DNA from: Bacteroidales bacterium
GTDB taxonomy: Bacteria; Bacteroidota; Bacteroidia; Bacteroidales; VadinHA17
NCBI GenBank assembly: GCA_003518245.1
Contig: DOZA01000350.1
Coordinates: 1-5,610 of the forward strand
Direction: 5' to 3'
Length of the DNA: 5,610 nt
Positions 1-5,610 of the stretch are shown piece after piece. The notes under the pieces were generated by a model that did no database searches, had not been told where the DNA came from, and worked only from the letters and a program-made list of their open reading frames with translations. Numbering within the stretch: the first letter of the stretch is position 1; every line of letters starts with the position of its first letter. Both the position numbers and the translations under genes were made by a program.

Positions 1-29
1 AAATAATATTTAAAGATATAATATTATTT
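1..29. repeat. A/T-only perfect inverted repeat at the left edge
   Basis: Bases 1-10 (AAATAATATT) are the exact reverse complement of bases 20-29 (AATATTATTT), separated by a 9-base loop, and one further T follows at 30. The stem is made only of A-T pairs and would be weak as RNA. It might be the tail of a terminator for a gene to the left of the window or a DNA-level palindrome, but in DNA this AT-rich it may also be chance. The arms may extend leftwards beyond the window. Confidence 0.4.
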
Positions 30-100
30 TAAAAAACAAGTAAGCCCAAATAATAAATATAAATAATAGTCACAAAGCATCAGACCCCTTGCCTTCTGCC

Positions 101-163
101 CTAAACCACTAAACATCTAAACAATCCCAATTCAACAACTCAACAGTTCAACGATTCAACAAC
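101..163. repeat. Degenerate 8-base tandem repeats, CTAAACNN then TTCAACNN
   Basis: Three consecutive 8-base units begin at 101, 109 and 117 (CTAAACCA, CTAAACAT, CTAAACAA). After a 6-base join they pass into a second set: TTCAACAA at 131, a shortened TCAACAG at 140, TTCAACGA at 147 and TTCAACAA at 155. Just before them, 87-100 reads CCTTGCCTTCTGCC, which looks like a short 7-base-period remnant. From general familiarity, low-complexity runs of this style occur between genes in some Bacteroidota genomes. There are no spacers, so this is not a CRISPR. No function is visible; it lies about 110 bases upstream of the first gene. Confidence 0.7.
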
Positions 164-210
164 CCTTGCATGTTTTTAAGCAGCAAGCCCGATAATTAAG
201 GAATAAACCG

Positions 211-241
211 CTTGAAGTGATATTATATTTATCTAAATTTA
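211..241 (+). promoter_or_regulatory. Candidate Bacteroidota-type promoter for the four-gene operon
   Basis: CTTG at 211-214 resembles the Bacteroidota -33 element (TTTG). After a 19-base spacer, TAAATTTA at 234-241 matches the -7 element TAnnTTTG at seven of its eight positions if the two free positions are counted. The start point would fall near 246-248, giving a leader of roughly 28 bases before the ATG at 275. The spacing and position fit well, but the surrounding DNA is so AT-rich that chance matches are likely. It is the best candidate seen in the 274 bases upstream. Confidence 0.35.
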
Positions 242-274
242 GGAACTTTTAAACCGCATGATTTCCCAACCAGG

Positions 275-994
275 ATGAAGAATATATTATTAATATTAAA
301 TATTATCATATTCAGCACATTAATACTGAAAGGTAAGCCAGGCAATAATATAGCCCATACCGAGCAATACTTACAGGGCAATATTACCGGCCAGGACACT
401 GTCTTCCTTAACCAGCTATATTATAATGGCAAGGTCTGGGTAGGCCTGTATTATAATGTCTACGGTACTGAATTCATTATACAAGACACCTGGTATAAGG
501 CCGATGTAATTGTAAACGGTATCAACTTTGAAGATGTATCTGTGAAATATGATGTGTATAATGATGAGATACTGACTAACTATTATAATAAGAAGATCAT
601 CACTTTGAATAATGAGAATATCGACGGTTTTACCCTGTACATAGATGATGAAAAACTTAAGTTTAGGAATTTCAGGGACAGTGGTAAAATGAAAGGTCAT
701 TACCAGGTTATTCATGAAGGCCAAAGCAAACTTTATAAAAAGTGGAGAAAAAAAAGGGCACAATTTGTCATTGAAGCGAGGTACGATGAATTTCAGCCTG
801 ATGACTCTATACTTATAGTAATTAATGATAAATTATACGAAGTAAAAAACAGAAGGAGACTGCTGAAAATAATGTCTGATAAAAAGTCAGAAATAAAAAG
901 TTTTATAATGAAAGAAAAGATCAAACCGGATTTCAGCCAACCTTCCAGCCTTGTCCCTATCCTTAAATACTATGACACACTGCAACTGGAATAA
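275..994 (+). CDS. Small exported protein of unknown function
   Basis: This gene encodes 239 residues. Residues 1-19 form a lysine-led hydrophobic stretch (MKNILLILNI, then IIFSTLILK) that looks like a signal peptide; the cleavage site is unclear, perhaps around residues 20-27. No lipobox cysteine is present, and the protein has no cysteine at all. The mature part alternates short hydrophobic and aromatic strands (for example YYNGKVWVGLYYNVYG, 49-64), which suggests a beta-rich fold. Residues 92-100 (YDVYNDEIL) and the basic C-terminal stretch 186-213, which ends in a likely helix (RRRLLKIMSDKKSEIKSF, 193-210) before KYYD at 231-234, recall uncharacterised Bacteroidota proteins I have seen, but I cannot name a domain. 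ATG 275 is the natural start because the signal peptide begins there; AGG sits only one or two bases before it. The stop lies 4 bases before the receptor start, so the two genes are probably co-transcribed and translationally coupled. Periplasmic or surface location is inferred. Confidence 0.85.
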   Translation: MKNILLILNIIIFSTLILKGKPGNNIAHTEQYLQGNITGQDTVFLNQLYYNGKVWVGLYYNVYGTEFIIQDTWYKADVIVNGINFEDVSVKYDVYNDEILTNYYNKKIITLNNENIDGFTLYIDDEKLKFRNFRDSGKMKGHYQVIHEGQSKLYKKWRKKRAQFVIEARYDEFQPDDSILIVINDKLYEVKNRRRLLKIMSDKKSEIKSFIMKEKIKPDFSQPSSLVPILKYYDTLQLE

Positions 995-998
995 ACCT

Positions 999-3734
999 AT
1001 GAGATCTGTAATACTGGCATTATTGCTGTTATTATTTATTACACCTTCCGCATATTCACAAACCGGCGATATATTGATCAACGGGAATTTCAGAGGTATG
1101 TCATTTAGTATATTCGCTCAGGAAATCAGTGAAACCCATAATATAAGGTTCTTTTATAAACCTGAATGGATAGAAGGTTTAACACTTCAGAAAAGTTACA
1201 GCGATAAGCCATTATCTGAGATCCTCAATGAAACAATGACAGGATCAGACCTGAAGTTCTTCATTGACGAATCAGGTTATATCATTATCACAAAAGATTA
1301 TGCCATAAAAAGCCGCTTGCATGCCGGTGCCACTGACACAAATTATATTGAGCCCGAGGACTATAGTGTGTATTTTAATGAGGATGAATCAGATGACTTC
1401 CAGGTTATCAGGATTGGTCATCCTTCAGGCGATAATACAGGCATAGTTACCGTTTCAGGTTATATAAGAAACAGAAATACCGGGGAGCCTGTTATTGGTG
1501 CCGTACTGAGGATTGAAGAGTTAAAGAGAGGATCGATGACTAACCAGTATGGCTATTACTCCATGAGCCTGCCTAAAGGTGATTTTAATGTGAACTTCAG
1601 CTGCCTGGGGATGAAAACCCTGAACCGGCAGTTAAGCATTTATGAGAGTGGCAGTATGGATATTGAGATGAAGGAGAACCTGATACCACTGGGGAGCATA
1701 ACAGTAACGGCAGAAGGAGATGCCGAGCTGTCAAGGATGGAAGTAGGTCTTGAGAAACTCAAAATGAAAGAAGTCAGATTGCTCCCAACTAATCTCGGTG
1801 TACCTGATATAATAAAAACGGCACTACTCCTGCCCGGGATACAAACAGTTGGGGAAGGATCACAGGGATTTAATGTAAGGGGAGGTTCGGCAGACCAGAA
1901 CCTTATTCTTCTTTATGATGTCCCGATATTCAATACATCACATTTCCTGGGATTCTTTTCCTCCGTAAATTCAGATATTATAAACGATATATCTTTATAT
2001 AAAGGGGGTATACCGGCTAAATACGGTGGCAGGATATCCTCAGTACTCCATATTTTACCCAAAGATGGCAACAAGAAAAAATTTAGCGGCAGCGGTGGCA
2101 TCAGCCCTGTAACCTCCAACCTGATGATTGAGGGCCCAATTATCAAAGACAAGACTTCATTTATCCTTTCCGGAAGAAGCACTTACTCAAACTGGATACT
2201 CAAGCTGCTGGATGAAACCAGCCTTAAAAACAGTAAGATATCCTTTTATGATGCCAATCTAAGACTTGTTCATGAGCTTAATAAAAAAAACAATATTGAA
2301 CTTTCATCATATTTAAGCCATGATGCTTTCAGGTTTAATAACGATACACTGTATTCCTATAATAATTCGGTAATGTCGCTTAAGTGGAGACATATCTTTA
2401 ATAACCAGTTATTTGCAGTCTTCTCAGTCAATAACAGTAAATACAACTACAATATATCAAGTACTGAAGATACGTATAACTCATTTGCTCTTTTACATAA
2501 TATTGACTATTCTGAACTTAATTCCCATCTTACATGGTATCCGAACCACAGGCACCAGGTGGATATGGGACTTGATATTGCTAACTACGGGATTATACCG
2601 GGTCAACTTGAGCCCCTGGGCGATTCATCCGTGGTAAAGCAGACAATAGTAGAAAAGCAGAGAGCTATTGTGCCAGCCCTGTTTATAAGCGACAGGATAA
2701 AAGTAACTGACTGGTTTACATTAAATGCAGGTGTAAGGTTATCATCTTTCCTCGCTTACGGACCGGCTATTGTATATAATTACCACCCTGATCTTGCAAA
2801 ATCTGCAGCAAGTATAACTGATACTTCTGTTTACAGGTCGGGACAGGTAATAAAAAAATATATAAATCCCGAACTGAGACTATCCGCTAACTTATTACTG
2901 GGTGCTTACAGTTCATTGAAGATAAACTATAATTCAACAACCCAGTATATACACCAGTTATCAAATACCGCTACTATATCACCAACGGATATATGGGTTT
3001 TGAGTACTGCTCACATTAAACCCCAGAGAGGAAGACAGCTGGCTCTGGGTTTTTATACCAATCTTTTTAATAACACCATTAAAATCTCATTGGAAGGATA
3101 TTATAAGAAGATGGATGATATGATTGATTTCAAAGGTGGAGCGAAACTGCTGATGAACGAGAACATTGAAACTGATATTATCAATACAACAGGAAGGGCA
3201 AGAGGTTTGGAGCTGATGATCAAAAAGGATAAGGGGAGGCTTAATGGGTGGATCAGTTATACATATTCAAAAACTGAAATAAAAAGCAACACCAGGTTTA
3301 TTACTGAAGAGATCAATAATGGGAATTGGTTCCCTGCCAATTATGATAAACCACATGACCTTTCAGTGATAATGAATTACATTTTTTCCAGGAGGATCAG
3401 TTTCTCATGCACATATGTTTACAGTACGGGAAGGCCAATAACATACCCTATAGCAACATACACCTATGGCGGAGTAGATGTCCTGCATTACTCAGACCGG
3501 AACAAGTATCGTATTCCTGATTACTCGAGGCTGGATGCGTCGGTCACCCTTAGCGGTAACCTGAAGTCAAAAAAACTAGCTCACAGCACTCTCACTTTTT
3601 CAATATACAACCTGCTGGGAAGGGATAATGTATATTCAATATATTTTGATACCACCAATGACCTTGTACAGGGATATAAATTATCCGTTTTTGCAAAGCC
3701 TATACCTTCTTTAACCTATAATTTCAAATTTTAA
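999..3734 (+). CDS. TonB-dependent outer-membrane receptor with STN and carboxypeptidase-regulatory-like N-terminal domains
   Basis: This is an outer-membrane active transporter of 911 residues, a usual size for the family; the ligand is unknown. Residues 1-20 are a signal peptide with a good cleavage site (SAYS|Q). Residues about 25-100 look like an STN (secretin/TonB short N-terminal) domain. Residues about 150-237 form a carboxypeptidase-regulatory-like beta-sandwich (VSGYIRNRNTGEPVIGAVL, then the GYYSMSLPKGDF turn). The plug spans about 258-365 and contains FNVRGGSADQNLILLYDVPI (291-310) and YKGGIPAKYGGRISSVL (334-350). The rest is a 22-strand-type barrel ending in YNLLGRDN (870-877) and a terminal phenylalanine (YNFKF), as expected for outer-membrane insertion. 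The reading frame is open back to TTG 951, with another ATG at 972, but only ATG 999 puts the signal peptide at the N-terminus and avoids overlap with the preceding gene. No FecI/FecR pair or SusD gene is present in the window; the downstream partner is a DUF4249 lipoprotein. I see no clear TonB box. Confidence 0.95.
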   Translation: MRSVILALLLLLFITPSAYSQTGDILINGNFRGMSFSIFAQEISETHNIRFFYKPEWIEGLTLQKSYSDKPLSEILNETMTGSDLKFFIDESGYIIITKDYAIKSRLHAGATDTNYIEPEDYSVYFNEDESDDFQVIRIGHPSGDNTGIVTVSGYIRNRNTGEPVIGAVLRIEELKRGSMTNQYGYYSMSLPKGDFNVNFSCLGMKTLNRQLSIYESGSMDIEMKENLIPLGSITVTAEGDAELSRMEVGLEKLKMKEVRLLPTNLGVPDIIKTALLLPGIQTVGEGSQGFNVRGGSADQNLILLYDVPIFNTSHFLGFFSSVNSDIINDISLYKGGIPAKYGGRISSVLHILPKDGNKKKFSGSGGISPVTSNLMIEGPIIKDKTSFILSGRSTYSNWILKLLDETSLKNSKISFYDANLRLVHELNKKNNIELSSYLSHDAFRFNNDTLYSYNNSVMSLKWRHIFNNQLFAVFSVNNSKYNYNISSTEDTYNSFALLHNIDYSELNSHLTWYPNHRHQVDMGLDIANYGIIPGQLEPLGDSSVVKQTIVEKQRAIVPALFISDRIKVTDWFTLNAGVRLSSFLAYGPAIVYNYHPDLAKSAASITDTSVYRSGQVIKKYINPELRLSANLLLGAYSSLKINYNSTTQYIHQLSNTATISPTDIWVLSTAHIKPQRGRQLALGFYTNLFNNTIKISLEGYYKKMDDMIDFKGGAKLLMNENIETDIINTTGRARGLELMIKKDKGRLNGWISYTYSKTEIKSNTRFITEEINNGNWFPANYDKPHDLSVIMNYIFSRRISFSCTYVYSTGRPITYPIATYTYGGVDVLHYSDRNKYRIPDYSRLDASVTLSGNLKSKKLAHSTLTFSIYNLLGRDNVYSIYFDTTNDLVQGYKLSVFAKPIPSLTYNFKF

Positions 3735-3741
3735 GACAGTA

Positions 3742-4863
3742 ATGAAATACAAACATCTAATAATATATATATTCCTGCTATTTATAGTTATAGATTCATG
3801 CACTACCAAGTTCGTTCCCGAGATAGATGAATATGATAATATAATTGTTGTTGAAGGTCTGTTAACAGATGAATACAGGACCAATCATGTTAAACTATCC
3901 CGGACCATACCAATAGGGATTACAGGTATCTCATCACCCCTTGTTGATGCTCATGTATACGTACAGGATGATCTTAACAGGATTGGTATGTTTTATGAAA
4001 CAAGACCTGGTTTCTATGCTTCCGATTCTTTAACTTTCATTGGCGAAACTGGCAGAACATACACGCTTCATATACATATTAACGGGAGAGAATATGAATC
4101 AAATCCAATGTTACTTCAGGAAGTACAACCGATAGATTCAATTTATGCCGAATTCAGGTATGAGGAGGATGGTCTTTATCCCCCACTCTATCAGTACACA
4201 GTATATTTTGACTCATTTGATCCTGAGAATAATAATAAATTTTTCAGGTGGACATACGAGGAAGTATGGGAGTATCACCTTCCCTGGCATTACCCACCTG
4301 AATATAAAAGAATATGCTGGCTTTCAGAAAAGTCATCAGATATCATTATAAAGAACAATTCTACTTCTGAAGAAGCAATTATAAATAAGTTCCCTCTTTT
4401 ACAGTTAGATAACAGGTCATCAACCAGGTTATTTCAGAAATACAGTATATTGTTAAAGCAATACTCCATCTGTGAAGATGAATATAATTACTGGGAAAAC
4501 ATGAAGAAGATGACAGAGGAACAGGGTGGTTTATACGATCCCATACCACAATCACTGACGGGTAATATTACATGCATTGATGATCCTGCTGAACCGGTAC
4601 TGGGTTATTTCAGTGTCTCTGCGGTAAAGGACAAAAGGCTTTTTATAAAAAACGATACACTTAAGTATATGCCGGGAGGCCAGTACTGTGTTACAGATAC
4701 GGCATACAGTATTGAAGAAATATCAGGGCTCGGGACTTATGTCTTTGTCCTTGAAGAAATTGACGAAGGTGCTTACTTTCTTTTAACCAGGTCTGAGCAA
4801 TGTGCTGATTGCCGTGTTTTCGGTACAAATATACCACCTTTTTTCTGGTATGATGATAAATAA
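3742..4863 (+). CDS. DUF4249 family lipoprotein
   Basis: This gene encodes 373 residues, which fits the DUF4249 family of Bacteroidota lipoproteins. The hydrophobic N-terminus runs into IVIDSC, a lipobox-like site with Cys20 as the probable lipidated residue; Asp at the position two before Cys is unusual. Family-like features are VVEGLLTDE (36-44) after the lipidated end, a beta-sandwich-like region to about residue 130 (VDAHVYVQDD, GRTYTLHIHINGREY), CW at 192-193, YSILLKQYSICEDEYNYWE (234-252), GGLYDPIPQSLTGNI (262-276), DPAEPVLGYFSVSAV (281-295), and the C-terminal CADCRVFGTNIPPFFW (354-369). Seven cysteines are present (20, 192, 244, 278, 316, 354, 357), so disulfides in the mature protein are plausible. 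The gene starts 7 bases after the receptor stop. Members of this family typically lie beside TonB-dependent receptors; a role as a receptor partner at the outer membrane is an inference, since no biochemical function is established that I know of. Confidence 0.9.
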   Translation: MKYKHLIIYIFLLFIVIDSCTTKFVPEIDEYDNIIVVEGLLTDEYRTNHVKLSRTIPIGITGISSPLVDAHVYVQDDLNRIGMFYETRPGFYASDSLTFIGETGRTYTLHIHINGREYESNPMLLQEVQPIDSIYAEFRYEEDGLYPPLYQYTVYFDSFDPENNNKFFRWTYEEVWEYHLPWHYPPEYKRICWLSEKSSDIIIKNNSTSEEAIINKFPLLQLDNRSSTRLFQKYSILLKQYSICEDEYNYWENMKKMTEEQGGLYDPIPQSLTGNITCIDDPAEPVLGYFSVSAVKDKRLFIKNDTLKYMPGGQYCVTDTAYSIEEISGLGTYVFVLEEIDEGAYFLLTRSEQCADCRVFGTNIPPFFWYDDK

Positions 4864-4878
4864 ACTATCCAATAGAAA

Positions 4879-5610
4879 ATGAAGATTTCGAAATATATCT
4901 GTTTGGCTTTTCTCCTTATCCTGAATATGAAGTTTTATGCTGCCGGTGAACCGGCAGAAAGAGTATATGTACATACAGACAGGAATATCTATGTTGCAGG
5001 CGAAGATCTTCTTTATTCATTTTTTCTTTTAACCGGTGAATGGCCAGTTCCGGACGGAAGCAGCACTGTTGGATACCTTGAACTTATAAACAGTAATAAT
5101 CATGCCGTAGCACAAACCAGGTTTTTTATAAACGAGGGCTACAATCATGGTATACTTTCTATACCTGACAGCCTTAGTACAGGCGATTATATGCTCAGGG
5201 CCTATACCAGGCAGATGAGGAATTACGGTACTGAGGCTTTCTTTACCCAGCTTCTGGTAATATATAATCCTTTCAAAGAAAATACTATATCAGGGCATCC
5301 TGATACAACCGGCATTAATACATACAAACAAATATTTTCTGAACTGTCGTCTAATATCAACAGAACAGATAATACCGGAAATACATTCCAGACACGAAAA
5401 AAAATAACCATGAGATTCCAGGTTGACAGCTCATTATTTGCAGACCCGGAAAAATGTGCTATAAGTATTGCTGTTGCCGTAAAACCGGCAAACAGGCGAT
5501 TAGGAACCATATGTAATCATTTGCTGGGTGATATAAACCATAATGATGAAATACAGGAACTAAATCATCCTTCTATAATGAAGGAAAATATAGGCCCTTA
5601 TCTTGAGGGT
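4879..5610 (+). CDS. Secreted MG2-like (macroglobulin-type) protein, 3' end beyond the window
   Basis: The frame is open from ATG 4879 to the last base of the window (244 codons, no stop), so the gene is cut by the window edge and is not necessarily truncated in the genome. Residues 1-22 are a signal peptide (cleavage probably near FYAA|GE). Residues 30-44 (YVHTDRNIYVAGEDL) match the start of an MG2 domain, as in alpha-2-macroglobulin-type proteins, and GDYMLRAYTRQMRNYG (102-117) followed by a strand ending in NPF is strongly reminiscent of Bacteroidota relatives. Residues about 172-204 (TRKKITMRFQVDSS, then ISIAVAVKP) look like a second beta-sandwich. In related proteins I would expect a carboxypeptidase-regulatory-like domain and sometimes a TonB plug-like domain further on; the last residues (IGPYLEG) fit the approach to such a domain, but this is a guess. 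No thioester motif is seen in the visible part. It starts 15 bases after the DUF4249 gene, behind an A-rich leader (AATAGAAA). Confidence 0.85.
   Translation, partial: MKISKYICLAFLLILNMKFYAAGEPAERVYVHTDRNIYVAGEDLLYSFFLLTGEWPVPDGSSTVGYLELINSNNHAVAQTRFFINEGYNHGILSIPDSLSTGDYMLRAYTRQMRNYGTEAFFTQLLVIYNPFKENTISGHPDTTGINTYKQIFSELSSNINRTDNTGNTFQTRKKITMRFQVDSSLFADPEKCAISIAVAVKPANRRLGTICNHLLGDINHNDEIQELNHPSIMKENIGPYLEG

Larger units (their letters stand above)
275..5610 (+). other. Probable four-gene envelope operon, continuing past the right edge
   Basis: Four genes on the same strand are separated by only 4 bases (995-998), 7 bases (3735-3741) and 15 bases (4864-4878), with no hairpin-plus-T-run terminator between them. 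Each product begins with an export signal: three signal peptides and one lipoprotein signal. Shared transcription from the candidate promoter near 211-241 is inferred. The tight first junction suggests that ribosomes finishing the small protein reinitiate on the receptor, which has only a weak GGA (988-990) as a binding site. Confidence 0.8.

Noticed and set aside
101..163. Possible CRISPR array
   Set aside because: The units are only 8 bases, degenerate and contiguous, with no unique spacers and no cas genes nearby.
418..458. Repeated TATTATAATG within the first gene (418-427 and 449-458)
   Set aside because: Both copies encode the same short YYN motif in a Tyr/Asn-rich stretch, so the repeat is explained by protein composition.
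416..763. Antisense open frame of about 115 codons inside the first gene
   Set aside because: It lies wholly opposite a gene with a signal peptide and good operon context; the hydrophobic, isoleucine-rich product is what the reverse complement of AT-rich coding DNA gives.
1913..2182. Antisense open frame of 89 codons inside the receptor gene
   Set aside because: It is opposite the conserved plug region and shows no recognisable domain or start context.
2413..2637. Plus-strand frame of 74 codons, out of frame with the receptor
   Set aside because: It overlaps the barrel region of the receptor, whose reading frame is unbroken there; no frameshift is needed.
5223..5510. Antisense open frame of 95 codons at the right end
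   Set aside because: The plus strand there encodes the continuous MG2-like protein, whose motifs are recognisable on both sides of it.

Overview
The window looks like part of a Bacteroidota chromosome, probably from a Bacteroidales-like or environmental relative. The evidence is AT-rich DNA with A-rich leaders and no strong Shine-Dalgarno sites, a TonB-dependent receptor carrying the carboxypeptidase-regulatory-like N-terminal domain typical of that phylum, a DUF4249-type lipoprotein, and a secreted macroglobulin-type (MG2-like) protein of a kind widespread in Bacteroidota. No tRNA, rRNA, CRISPR array or insertion sequence was found.

Layout: bases 1-274 are non-coding as far as can be seen. 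They hold an A/T-only inverted repeat at the left edge (1-29), a run of degenerate 8-base tandem repeats (about 101-163), and a possible Bacteroidota-type promoter (211-241). Four plus-strand genes then follow almost without gaps: a small secreted protein of unknown function (275-994), a TonB-dependent outer-membrane receptor with STN, carboxypeptidase-regulatory-like, plug and barrel regions (999-3734), a DUF4249 lipoprotein (3742-4863), and the first 244 codons of an MG2-like envelope protein (4879 to the window edge). The gaps are 4, 7 and 15 bases, and no terminator is visible between genes, so they are read here as one operon that continues beyond the window.

Working model: all four products carry export signals, so the locus is an envelope module. 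The receptor would move an unknown ligand across the outer membrane using TonB energy. The DUF4249 lipoprotein encoded directly downstream occupies the place a SusD lipoprotein has next to SusC, and could be its surface partner. The MG2-like protein and the small secreted protein may assist assembly or ligand handling. The DUF4249 and MG2-like families have no firmly established biochemical role that I know of, so substrate and mechanism are open. The receptor start is placed at ATG 999 rather than at the longest possible frame (TTG 951).
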